Shown piece after piece: positions 1 through 7,326 of a stretch of DNA of 64,000 nt. The stretch's first letter is position 1. Every line of letters begins with the position of its first letter. Where the stretch lies: contig NZ_JAMBOX010000013.1 in NCBI RefSeq assembly GCF_023715785.1, positions 100,395-164,394 of the forward strand, read 5' to 3'. The position numbers and the translations under genes were made by a program. Source of the stretch: Neobacillus niacini (lineage in GTDB: Bacteria > Bacillota > Bacilli > Bacillales > Cytobacillaceae). Under the pieces are notes generated by a model that ran no database searches, was not told where the DNA came from, and was given only the letters and a program-made list of their open reading frames with translations.

Positions 1-150
1 ATTCTCATAGGTAAACACAAAGCTTATTCCATTAAGTGAAATAAGCTTCTTTTGCAACTTAATAAATAATTCGCTGTTGCCGGTTATTGTTCCATCAGAC
101 CTTCGTGCTGCCATAATTCCGATGACCGGATGGGGGAGGGAGCTGTTCAT
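1..150 (-). CDS. YheC/YheD-type ATP-grasp protein, N-terminal fragment (cut by window edge)
   Basis: Fifty codons are visible, reading leftward and still open at the window edge. The start ATG (148-150) overlaps the TGA of the preceding gene (147-149) in an ATGA junction, and GGAGGA lies about 10 nt upstream, inside the end of that gene. The peptide begins MNSSLPHPVIGIMAARRSDG and continues with a short helix and a strand ending FVFTYEN, the same N-terminal pattern seen in the neighbouring YheC protein (a GIM-type strand, a loop, then the F-x-F strand). It would be the fourth member of a translationally coupled ATP-grasp operon. Function beyond the family is unknown; the catalytic part lies outside the window. 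Confidence 0.75.
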   Translation of the reverse strand, partial: MNSSLPHPVIGIMAARRSDGTITGNSELFIKLQKKLISLNGISFVFTYEN

Positions 151-1511
151 TTGAACAGTTCCTCCGGATGCATTAATGACTGTTCAGTTAAAAATACTGC
201 ATAGGCGAGCGATAATTTTCGCGTAAGAAAATCAAATTGTTGCAATTTCGGATGGGTGAATATCGACCTGCCCGGTTTGGAGTTTGCTTCAAACAGCCAA
301 ACATCGCCGTTCTTGTCGATGCCCAAATCAAAGCCAATTTCGCCGATAATTCCGGAAATATTCCGTTCTAACGCCTTGCTTAAGGTAAGGGCGGCTTGGG
401 AGAGTTTTTTTGTGTATAGCTCGCATTCATCATTTGGAAAAATTTCCGCAATCGTTTTTATTTCTCCGCCGTTTCGTTTATGCGTGGTTACGGAGCCCTG
501 TCCGGCGATTTTTGCGGCAATCGCTGACACCTGCCAATTTCCCGACTCGTCCTTATTGGTGTGAACGCGAAAATCCACGGCACGCTGATTGGTGCGAATA
601 AGATGAATGCCTTGCTGAACCACCATGTTTTCAAGCGATTGATTGGGGAATACCCATTTAAACAATTTTTCCAAGGTTGAAAACTTACGTAACCGGTTGA
701 CTTCATCCCGATCTTGGTAGCGGCAATAGTAATATCCCGAATTTCGGTCATAAAGAATTTGGTGAATTCCGAGCCCAAGACTGCCATTCTTTGGCTTGAT
801 ATAAACATGACCGTATTTGGCGAGCATGGTTTCGATTTTCGAAAAAGAAGTAAATGGATGAGTCTCAGGAAGATAATTCTCGACTGACCCGTCCTGTAAC
901 AGTCGTTCGTAAATGTCAAGCTTATTAAAAAATCCAGGATTGTACCATGGAATGAGATAGTCCTTCTGCAGCCGCTGCTTGACCCTGGTTAATTTCCGGC
1001 TGTTTTCACTTTTGCGGTTGGGCAGTCGGTCATAAATCACATTCGGAAATGGAACTTCGATGCTCTGCCAGGTTTGCTGATGATAAAAAATTCCCTCGAT
1101 GACCCCTTGCTCCCAATCGATATGCTGTTCTCCAAAAATAAACACACTGGCCCCGACATTTTTACCTACCGACAAAAGCTTGGAAAAAAACGCGGTCCGT
1201 TCCCCAATCGGTTGTTCGGGAAGCTGTGTAAAACCGGCGGTGAAAATGCCAACAAGCGGCCCGATATAGAGCACCCCATTCTCGATAAATGCATGGAGCG
1301 GCTGCCTTAAATTCGGAAAATGGAGAACTTTTTGGATAGGTTTGCTAATGACAATTCGGTTTTGGCTGTCAGGGTGGGGCCGAAAATCTACTTTCATTGA
1401 TTTTGATCCAAAAGCAATTTTGGTCAACACCTTATCCTCCAGGAATGAAGGAGGGCAAAAAACAATTAATTGGTCGTTTGGGGCTACTTCAATGAGATAA
1501 CGTTTTCGCAT
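147..1511 (-). CDS. yheD: YheD-type ATP-grasp, endospore coat-associated protein
   Basis: The 454-residue protein matches the length of B. subtilis YheD (about 453 aa). The N-terminal 130 residues are family-specific (IGPLVGIFTAGF near residue 85-97); the C-terminal half is an ATP-grasp fold with the lysine-containing segment VYIKPKNGSLGLGIHQI and a metal-binding end IGFDLGIDKNGDVWLFEANSKPGR. ATP-grasp enzymes ligate a carboxylate to an amine or thiol using ATP; the substrate of YheC/D is not known, and the family is linked to the spore coat in B. subtilis. It overlaps the end of the upstream yheC gene by 23 bp and is followed by an ATGA junction, so the four genes appear co-transcribed. No signal peptide is visible. 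Confidence 0.88.
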   Translation of the reverse strand: MRKRYLIEVAPNDQLIVFCPPSFLEDKVLTKIAFGSKSMKVDFRPHPDSQNRIVISKPIQKVLHFPNLRQPLHAFIENGVLYIGPLVGIFTAGFTQLPEQPIGERTAFFSKLLSVGKNVGASVFIFGEQHIDWEQGVIEGIFYHQQTWQSIEVPFPNVIYDRLPNRKSENSRKLTRVKQRLQKDYLIPWYNPGFFNKLDIYERLLQDGSVENYLPETHPFTSFSKIETMLAKYGHVYIKPKNGSLGLGIHQILYDRNSGYYYCRYQDRDEVNRLRKFSTLEKLFKWVFPNQSLENMVVQQGIHLIRTNQRAVDFRVHTNKDESGNWQVSAIAAKIAGQGSVTTHKRNGGEIKTIAEIFPNDECELYTKKLSQAALTLSKALERNISGIIGEIGFDLGIDKNGDVWLFEANSKPGRSIFTHPKLQQFDFLTRKLSLAYAVFLTEQSLMHPEELFK

Positions 1512-2592
1512 GATCGTACTTCCTTTCTTTTGAATCTGTCTGGGAAAGGAGTTTTGCGTAAAGCAGGGGCGCCCGGAACAGGATATCTTTCAAATTTGGT
1601 CGAGTTTGCAACAGGACCTTCCGGCCAGGCTTTGAATTGATATCGAGTATCCAAATCGAGCCATTTTTGGCGATGCCGATATCCACCCCAATCTCAAATA
1701 ATGGCAGAAATCTTTTCTCAAGTAGCTGCGGCAGTTCCCTAAGGATGTATTGTAGCTCGTGTTTAATATATTCACCCTTCGCAGGAGGAATCGCTGCCGC
1801 CCATTCAGCATACGTCTTCACTGATCCCCCGGCACTTAAGTTGGAGAGTATTCCGCCGGTTGTCCCGACCCGGATTCCTCTGCCCCTCACTCCCCAAATG
1901 CCCTTGTCATTTTTTTGCATCAGAATTCGAATATCAAATGGTTGCGAGTCCTGATTGGACAATTCCAGGTATGGCTGCATAAGGTATTGATGTTTGCGGA
2001 ACAGTGACTGCAGCCATTGAGTTAACTTTGCTTCATTGGGGAAGATTCGCGAAATGATTTTTTGTTGTTTTTCCGTTTTGACATGAATGGTTTTGTCGCT
2101 TTTCCGTAAATAGTAAATCCCGTAGCCTTGTGAGCCGTTGACTGGCTTTAAGATGATTCTTTTGCCTGCATGTAGTTCTTTTAAAACCACTCCCGGCCCA
2201 GGTACGGATTGTGTCGGGGGCAAGTAGGCAGACAATACGGTGTCTTTTAAGGCATCATACAACTCCAGCTTATTTGGCAGCCCGTATCCCAAAAAAGTTA
2301 TATCCTCTTTGGATTTTAGCCATGAGACAATTGGCAGGCATTGTTTCGAGTGCTCGTCATCTCCGTAAAAGCATCGGTCATACAGAAGGTTAGGTATCGG
2401 AAACTCGGCATCAAACCAGGCTTGGGAACGATGATCGAACCTTTTTCCCTTAACCTGGAGAGTATACGGGTTGATTTCGGAGGGGATAAAGCGGAAGCAT
2501 TCCACTCCGAGAGATTCCCCGTGCTTCGCGATTTCTGTTATATAGGAAGCTTCACTTTCTAAGGAAAGCGACATTATTCCAAAGGCTGTCAT
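1489..2592 (-). CDS. yheC: YheC-type ATP-grasp, endospore coat-associated protein
   Basis: This 367-residue protein is close to B. subtilis YheC (about 363 aa). It opens with MTAFGIMSLSLESEASYITE, has the ATP-binding segment RIILKPVNGSQGYGIYYL in the middle and ends with IGVDIGIAKNGSIWILDINSKPGR, the D-x-N metal site of ATP-grasp ligases. It follows the 458-aa paralogue by only 2 bp and overlaps the start of yheD, so translation is probably coupled. Role: presumed ATP-dependent ligase acting in the mother cell or on the spore surface; the substrate is not known. Confidence 0.88.
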   Translation of the reverse strand: MTAFGIMSLSLESEASYITEIAKHGESLGVECFRFIPSEINPYTLQVKGKRFDHRSQAWFDAEFPIPNLLYDRCFYGDDEHSKQCLPIVSWLKSKEDITFLGYGLPNKLELYDALKDTVLSAYLPPTQSVPGPGVVLKELHAGKRIILKPVNGSQGYGIYYLRKSDKTIHVKTEKQQKIISRIFPNEAKLTQWLQSLFRKHQYLMQPYLELSNQDSQPFDIRILMQKNDKGIWGVRGRGIRVGTTGGILSNLSAGGSVKTYAEWAAAIPPAKGEYIKHELQYILRELPQLLEKRFLPLFEIGVDIGIAKNGSIWILDINSKPGRKVLLQTRPNLKDILFRAPLLYAKLLSQTDSKERKYDHAKTLSH

Positions 2593-2594
2593 TT

Positions 2595-3971
2595 TTAATC
2601 CTCCTTTTCTGTCATCGAATCAAATGCAAGCATGGTGCAAAGTGCGATAATGGCTGTGGCGGATGGCCTGATTTTTCCTGGCTCATCCTCGAAAAGCTTT
2701 GAAGGTTTCGAGTTGACTTCTATCAGCCAAGGATTCCCGGCAAGATCCACACCGATATCGATGCCGAGTTCCCCGGTGAGTCCTGACCCGGTCATGCTGA
2801 GACTCTCAGCAATTGTCAGTGAAAGTTCTTTGATTCGCACAAGTGCTTTAGACGCTTGTTTATTATCTAGTACGGCTCGCAAGGCCCTCAGCGGTTTCAT
2901 GCTCGTGCCGCCCCTGGCCAAATTAGCAACAAATTCTTCCTCCGCTCCAATCCTGGCGATGGTGGACGTGACCACCCAGCGATGATTAATATTCTTATGG
3001 CACAAGACTCTAAAATCAACGGGCTTAGTATCAAGGGTCAAAAATTGAATCCCTTGCTGAATGATATAAATGCGGTTTCTAAGCAAGGTAAGGACCACTT
3101 GATAAAGTTCCGAAAGCAGGTAATGGTTCGCCGAATTTTCTGGCTGATGATGTAAGGAAGATTGGATTGAAAATAGGCCATCTTGCACCCGGGTTATTTT
3201 TATGATGTTTCGTCCTTGGCTGCCATGGACGGGTTTTATAAACACAGTTTCATAGGTTTGCACGAAGTCATAAAGGTTTTCCTTTGAAAAAATTTTTGTC
3301 TCCGGGAGTGCCGATGGCAGCTGCTTCCCTTCGCTTAGCCGCTGGTAAACATCCCATTTGGACAGAAAGCGATCATTAAAAAGCGGAATCGCCAGTTGTT
3401 CCAGCTGGTTGCGAAACTTCTTGAATGAAGGGCCGTGTTCAAGTTTGCGGGAATGAATTCGATTATAAATGACATCGGGTAATGGAAGTAATGCTTCATG
3501 CCAAGTCCCATTTTCAAAATAATAACCATGTATCGGAAATCGATCATGCCGAAACACATAAAGAAACCCGCCCCTTTCCTGAATTCCATGGTGAAGTTCT
3601 TCGCAAAACGCATGGATGGACCGGAAGTTTGGCTGTCCCTGCCCGGGTTCCGGAAAATCTGTCACTAATCCGATTATTGGACCGATCTGCAGGGTGTTAA
3701 TGTCTTGCTTGTAGACTGCTTGAAACTTATGTCTATTAAGCGGAAGGCTAAATTTTATGAAGATATTTTCAGAGACTAATATTTCGTTTCCAGCGATATC
3801 AGTCAATTGGATATCTGCAGTTACTACTGTTTTTCCACATATGAGTTTTATTACTTTGGTTTGATTCAGTTGTAGTTGTTGATGCAATTCAGACGATAAT
3901 TGGATGAAGCTGTCCTTCGTATTTGTGGGTTTCTTGGCAGCAACCGTTACAGGAATTAATGAAAAAGCCAT
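2595..3971 (-). CDS. Third YheC/YheD-type ATP-grasp protein, first gene of the operon
   Basis: A 458-residue ATP-grasp protein with the same architecture as YheD: family N-terminal region with IGPIIGLVTDF, ATP-binding segment VFIKPVHGSQGRNII, and metal site IGVDLAGNPWLIEVNSKPSK. A GTG six bases further upstream (3977) is possible, but GAGGA lies immediately against it; the ATG at 3971 is 6 nt from that Shine-Dalgarno site and is preferred. It leads the leftward operon that continues with yheC, yheD and the truncated fourth gene. B. subtilis carries only yheC and yheD at this locus as far as I recall, so this looks like a lineage-specific duplication. Substrate unknown. Confidence 0.85.
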   Translation of the reverse strand: MAFSLIPVTVAAKKPTNTKDSFIQLSSELHQQLQLNQTKVIKLICGKTVVTADIQLTDIAGNEILVSENIFIKFSLPLNRHKFQAVYKQDINTLQIGPIIGLVTDFPEPGQGQPNFRSIHAFCEELHHGIQERGGFLYVFRHDRFPIHGYYFENGTWHEALLPLPDVIYNRIHSRKLEHGPSFKKFRNQLEQLAIPLFNDRFLSKWDVYQRLSEGKQLPSALPETKIFSKENLYDFVQTYETVFIKPVHGSQGRNIIKITRVQDGLFSIQSSLHHQPENSANHYLLSELYQVVLTLLRNRIYIIQQGIQFLTLDTKPVDFRVLCHKNINHRWVVTSTIARIGAEEEFVANLARGGTSMKPLRALRAVLDNKQASKALVRIKELSLTIAESLSMTGSGLTGELGIDIGVDLAGNPWLIEVNSKPSKLFEDEPGKIRPSATAIIALCTMLAFDSMTEKED

Positions 3972-4116
3972 AATCACTCCTCATTTATTTCATTTTCTGG
4001 GCATTTGTATAGTATATTATGTAGTAGCAATTCCGTTGGTGATTTGAACATTCTCGCATTTGGATGAATAGTTTGTTATAGTTGTAAGGAATTGTGACCA
4101 AAAGGAGTGGACCCAA

Positions 4117-4464
4117 ATGGCAGTTAATTTATATGATTCAGCTTATGCGCTTGAAACCGCCATCCGTCAAAGTGATGAATACCGGGAGCTAAAGCAGGCA
4201 TATCAGGAAGTCAATGCCGACCCCGCGGCCAAGCAAATGTTTGACCAGTTTCGGCAAATGCAATTGAACTTGCAGCAAAAGCAAATGATGGGACAAAATA
4301 TTTCTGAGCAAGAGGTACAACAGGCGCAGGCAACTGTTGGTATGGTCCAGCAGAACCCAAAGATTGCGAACCTTATGCAGGCTGAGCAGCGGATGAGCAT
4401 GATCATCGGCGAATTAAACCAGGTCATTATGAAACCATTAGAAGAGCTTTATGGCCAATTTTAA
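4117..4464 (+). CDS. yheA: YlbF/YmcA-family protein YheA
   Basis: A 115-residue, all-helical, glutamine-rich protein (AKQMFDQFRQMQLNLQQKQMMG) characteristic of the YlbF/YmcA family and close in length to B. subtilis YheA (117 aa). YlbF and YmcA act as small helical-bundle adaptors for RNase Y and developmental decisions; YheA itself has no established job. AAGGAG lies 9 nt before the ATG. It diverges from the ATP-grasp operon across about 145 bp that must contain both promoters, and is closed by a terminator. Confidence 0.9.
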   Translation: MAVNLYDSAYALETAIRQSDEYRELKQAYQEVNADPAAKQMFDQFRQMQLNLQQKQMMGQNISEQEVQQAQATVGMVQQNPKIANLMQAEQRMSMIIGELNQVIMKPLEELYGQF

Positions 4465-4475
4465 GATGTATTTTT

Positions 4476-4508
4476 AGGCTTTCGGGTACGTACCCCGGGG
4501 CCTTTTTT
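4476..4508 (+). terminator. Terminator after yheA
   Basis: The dyad GGGTAC/GTACCC, extended by outer AGGC/GCCT pairing, is followed by TTTTTT. It lies 12 bp after the yheA stop. Confidence 0.8.
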
Positions 4509-4639
4509 CTTTTGACGAAGGTTAAGAAGTGGTTGGCTTGGGGGGCAATTTTCCATCAGTTTAACATGCTTTGTTCTATAAATGGCTGAAAACTCATAAA
4601 AGTTATATAAGGGTAATTTCACCAAGAACAGGGGGCAAC

Positions 4640-5512
4640 ATGATGATCTATCGCTTACTGGCGTTAAATATTGATGGGACATTGCTGCAATCAAATGGCA
4701 GAATCCATAAATCCTCAAAGGAAGCCATTGAATATGTCCGGCAAAAAGGAATATATGTTACGCTTGTTACATCCCGCAGCTTTGCTTCAGCCCGCAAAGT
4801 GGCCAGGGCCTTGAACATAAAAGCTCCTCTCGTAACACAGCAGGGGTCGTATATTGCAAATGCCGAGGGAAAACTAAATTATGCTAACCGGATAAATCAG
4901 GACATCACCTATGATACAATCCGGTTTCTTGAGGGATTGCCATGTCAAATCCGCCTTGTGCATGAGGATTTTTCCGTGGCAAATAAGCAAAAGCTTCGCA
5001 GCAACGTCTTGTCTAGAACCGTATTTACCTCTGGAGACCCGATGTTTTATACACAGCAATTTGTATCTTCTGTCAGCGAATACTTACATGAACATCCTAT
5101 GACACCGCCAAAGATTGAGGTTTATTTTGAAAATAAAAACGATCTGGAGGATGCAAAAAAAGCGCTGGAGGGCATGTATACCGAAATTGATATGATCAGG
5201 CTCGATCCGTTACGGATTGATATTGTTGCATCAGGCGTTTCCAAGCTGACAGGCTTGGCATACCTCGGCAGTCAACTGGGATTCAAGCTTCAAGAAATGG
5301 TCTATATTGGCGACAGCATTGACGATATCTCATTGATCGAAGCAGCCGGACTGGGCGTATCAATGTGGAACGCCCCGTTTGAGGTGAAACGGGCCTCGGA
5401 CTGGGTAACAAGGTCACAAAACGAGCACGGTGTAGCCTATATGGTGAAGGAACACTTCCGCAAACAGCAGCCAATTGAATTTCTGCGGAAGATGAAGATT
5501 ATTAAACAGTAA
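4640..5512 (+). CDS. yhaX: Cof-type HAD-like protein YhaX with Asn at the nucleophile position
   Basis: A 290-residue Cof/HAD IIB-type protein. Motif I reads LALNIDGTLL (Asn10, Asp12), where active HAD phosphatases have Asp at the first position as the covalently phosphorylated nucleophile. Later motifs are present: TLVTSRS (motif II), a lysine in GVSKLTGL (motif III) and IGDSIDDISLI (motif IV). The start at 4640 follows AGGGGG; the upstream extension to 4571 has no good ribosome site. Cof proteins dephosphorylate sugar phosphates and cofactors; with Asn10 this one may have lost hydrolase activity. My recollection is that B. subtilis YhaX shares the Asn, so this may be a conserved subfamily feature. 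Confidence 0.85.
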   Translation: MMIYRLLALNIDGTLLQSNGRIHKSSKEAIEYVRQKGIYVTLVTSRSFASARKVARALNIKAPLVTQQGSYIANAEGKLNYANRINQDITYDTIRFLEGLPCQIRLVHEDFSVANKQKLRSNVLSRTVFTSGDPMFYTQQFVSSVSEYLHEHPMTPPKIEVYFENKNDLEDAKKALEGMYTEIDMIRLDPLRIDIVASGVSKLTGLAYLGSQLGFKLQEMVYIGDSIDDISLIEAAGLGVSMWNAPFEVKRASDWVTRSQNEHGVAYMVKEHFRKQQPIEFLRKMKIIKQ

Positions 5513-5550
5513 CTCGAAAATAAACGTAGGAAGATATCAATTTAAACTTG

Positions 5551-5590
5551 CAAAGGATACCAGCAGAACATGCTAATGGTATCCTTTTTT
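5551..5590 (+). terminator. Terminator after yhaX
   Basis: AAAGGATACC pairs with GGTATCCTTT across a 15-nt loop and is followed by a run of T. Confidence 0.85.
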
Positions 5591-5672
5591 GCTTGTGAAT
5601 AATTTCCACTATATTGACCTTATTTTTTTGATTATGTACACTTAAGGAAGTTTATTTTGAAAGGTGATTTTC

Positions 5673-7184
5673 TTGCGAATTTCAATACTAGGATTAGAGG
5701 ATGAAAGATTCAATCGGCCGCTCCAGCTGATTGCCAATTTATTTTTTGAAGAATCACAGATCTTGTCGGCTGATGCCATAGATGCTGATTTATTGATAAA
5801 ATTTGATCTGCAGGTTGAAGAAAAGATTTCTGTTACAGCGGAATTAGCGGCCAATGAAGGCAAAGCGGTCTCTGCTGATTACCAAACGGAATTAAATCCG
5901 ACAGATTCAGAGAAAGAGCGGTTTAAACAAATCAAAAATGCCGTTTCCCATGTTTATTTAACTGTTTTACAGGACTGGACAGGCATGACACAAAAATGGG
6001 GAATTCTCACCGGAGTTCGGCCAACCAAGCTGCTTCATAAGAAATTGCAGGAGGGTATTCCCTTGGTGACGGCCCATCGGCAATTGAAGGATGATTATTT
6101 AATTACCGATGAAAAAATTAAGCTGATGCAGCAAATCATCGACCGGCAGCTTGCAGTTGTCCCCGATCTTTATTCATTAAGGCGGGAAGTCAGCATCTAT
6201 ATCGGCATTCCGTTCTGCCCGACCAAATGTGCTTATTGCACGTTTCCGGCCTATGCGATTAATGGGCGCCAAGGGTCGGTTGATTCCTTCTTGGGCGGCC
6301 TTCACTATGAGATGCGGAAAATTGGCCAATGGCTGAAGGAAAAGGGTGTTCGCATTACTACCGTTTATTACGGAGGTGGGACCCCGACGAGCATTACCGC
6401 GGAAGAAATGGATATGCTCTATGAGGAAATGTACCAATCGTTTCCTGATGTCAATAAAATTCGAGAAATCACGGTTGAAGCCGGTCGTCCGGATACGATT
6501 ACGCCTGAAAAATTAGAGGTTCTGAAGAAGTGGAAGATTGACCGGATCAGCATTAATCCACAGTCATATACCCAAGAAACGTTGAAGGCGATTGGCCGCC
6601 ATCACACCGTTACTGAAACAATCGAAAAATACCATTTGGCGCGTGAAATGGGCATGAACAATATCAATATGGATTTGATTATCGGCCTTCCGGGGGAAGG
6701 GATGGAGGAATTTACTCATTCTCTGGCAGAAACAGAAAAGCTGATGCCGGAATCGTTAACGGTTCATACCCTATCGTTCAAGCGCGCTTCGGAAATGACG
6801 AAGAACAAAGAAAAATACAAGGTTGCTGACCGTGCTGAGGTTGAAAATATGATGGAGTCGGCCCAGAATTGGACGGCAGAACACGGCTATGTCCCGTATT
6901 ATCTATACCGCCAGAAAAATATCCTTGGCAATCTAGAAAACGTCGGCTACTCACTGCCAAATCAAGAAAGTATTTATAACATCATGATTATGGAGGAGCA
7001 GCAGACCATTATCGGGCTTGGGTGCGGGGCATCTAGCAAGTTCATTCATCCAATGACTGGGAAAATTACACACTTTGCCAATCCAAAGGATCCAAAGTCC
7101 TATAACGATAGTTTTGAGGCTTATACAGAGGAAAAAATTAAAATTTTAGAAGAATTATTTGCTGAAAAAGGTTCTCCTGCTTAA
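5673..7184 (+). CDS. hemZ: Oxygen-independent coproporphyrinogen III oxidase-like radical SAM protein HemZ
   Basis: The TTG start at 5673 has AAAGGTGA at good spacing and gives MRISILGLEDERF, which fits the known HemZ N-terminus; the GTG at 5664 lies within the ribosome site. The product is 503 aa (B. subtilis about 501). The radical SAM cysteines are Cys182, Cys186 and Cys189 (GIPFCPTKCAYCTF), followed by the SAM-binding YYGGGTPT. HemZ/HemN-type enzymes oxidatively decarboxylate coproporphyrinogen III, or in HemW relatives bind heme; HemZ is associated with anaerobic heme synthesis in B. subtilis. The remaining heme genes lie 23 kb downstream. A T8 run follows the stop but the hairpin before it is weak. 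Confidence 0.9.
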   Translation: MRISILGLEDERFNRPLQLIANLFFEESQILSADAIDADLLIKFDLQVEEKISVTAELAANEGKAVSADYQTELNPTDSEKERFKQIKNAVSHVYLTVLQDWTGMTQKWGILTGVRPTKLLHKKLQEGIPLVTAHRQLKDDYLITDEKIKLMQQIIDRQLAVVPDLYSLRREVSIYIGIPFCPTKCAYCTFPAYAINGRQGSVDSFLGGLHYEMRKIGQWLKEKGVRITTVYYGGGTPTSITAEEMDMLYEEMYQSFPDVNKIREITVEAGRPDTITPEKLEVLKKWKIDRISINPQSYTQETLKAIGRHHTVTETIEKYHLAREMGMNNINMDLIIGLPGEGMEEFTHSLAETEKLMPESLTVHTLSFKRASEMTKNKEKYKVADRAEVENMMESAQNWTAEHGYVPYYLYRQKNILGNLENVGYSLPNQESIYNIMIMEEQQTIIGLGCGASSKFIHPMTGKITHFANPKDPKSYNDSFEAYTEEKIKILEELFAEKGSPA

Positions 7185-7212
7185 TAAGTGCGGGGGGCTT
7201 TTTTTTATGTAG

Positions 7213-7259
7213 AATATTCGATTCTTAATAAAGGATTATTTTTGAATATGTCGAATATT
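7213..7259. promoter_or_regulatory. Long-spaced inverted repeat upstream of acyl-CoA ligase
   Basis: AATATTCGA (7213-7221) and its exact reverse complement TCGAATATT (7251-7259) lie 29 bp apart, between hemZ and the acyl-CoA ligase gene. It could be a split operator or a coincidence in AT-rich DNA. Confidence 0.4.
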
Positions 7260-7270
7260 TAAGGGAAACC

Positions 7271-7292
7271 AATTCATAGAATGCTATGAATT
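7271..7292. promoter_or_regulatory. Perfect 9-bp dyad, candidate operator
   Basis: AATTCATAG - AATG - CTATGAATT is a perfect inverted repeat abutting the cre-like site. It is not the FadR consensus (TGAATGA-N4-TCATTCA). A TetR-type repressor site is possible; the regulator is not identified. Confidence 0.5.
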
Positions 7293-7305
7293 TAAAGCGC
7301 TTTCA
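7292..7305 (+). promoter_or_regulatory. Candidate cre site (CcpA)
   Basis: TTAAAGCGCTTTCA matches the catabolite-responsive consensus TGWAANCGNTNWCA at all but the second position. It lies 22 bp before the acyl-CoA ligase start, where CcpA binding would repress; fatty-acid degradation genes are typical CcpA targets in Bacillus. Confidence 0.65.
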
Positions 7306-7326
7306 ATATAGGAGGGGATTAGTTTT

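Noticed and set aside
488..919. 143-aa minus-strand reading frame inside yheD
   Set aside because: It lies in another frame of a well-supported ATP-grasp gene and has no ribosome site or family resemblance.
7271..7292. FadR operator before the 7.3-kb acyl-CoA ligase
   Set aside because: The dyad arms read AATTCATAG/CTATGAATT and do not fit TGAATGA-N4-TCATTCA.
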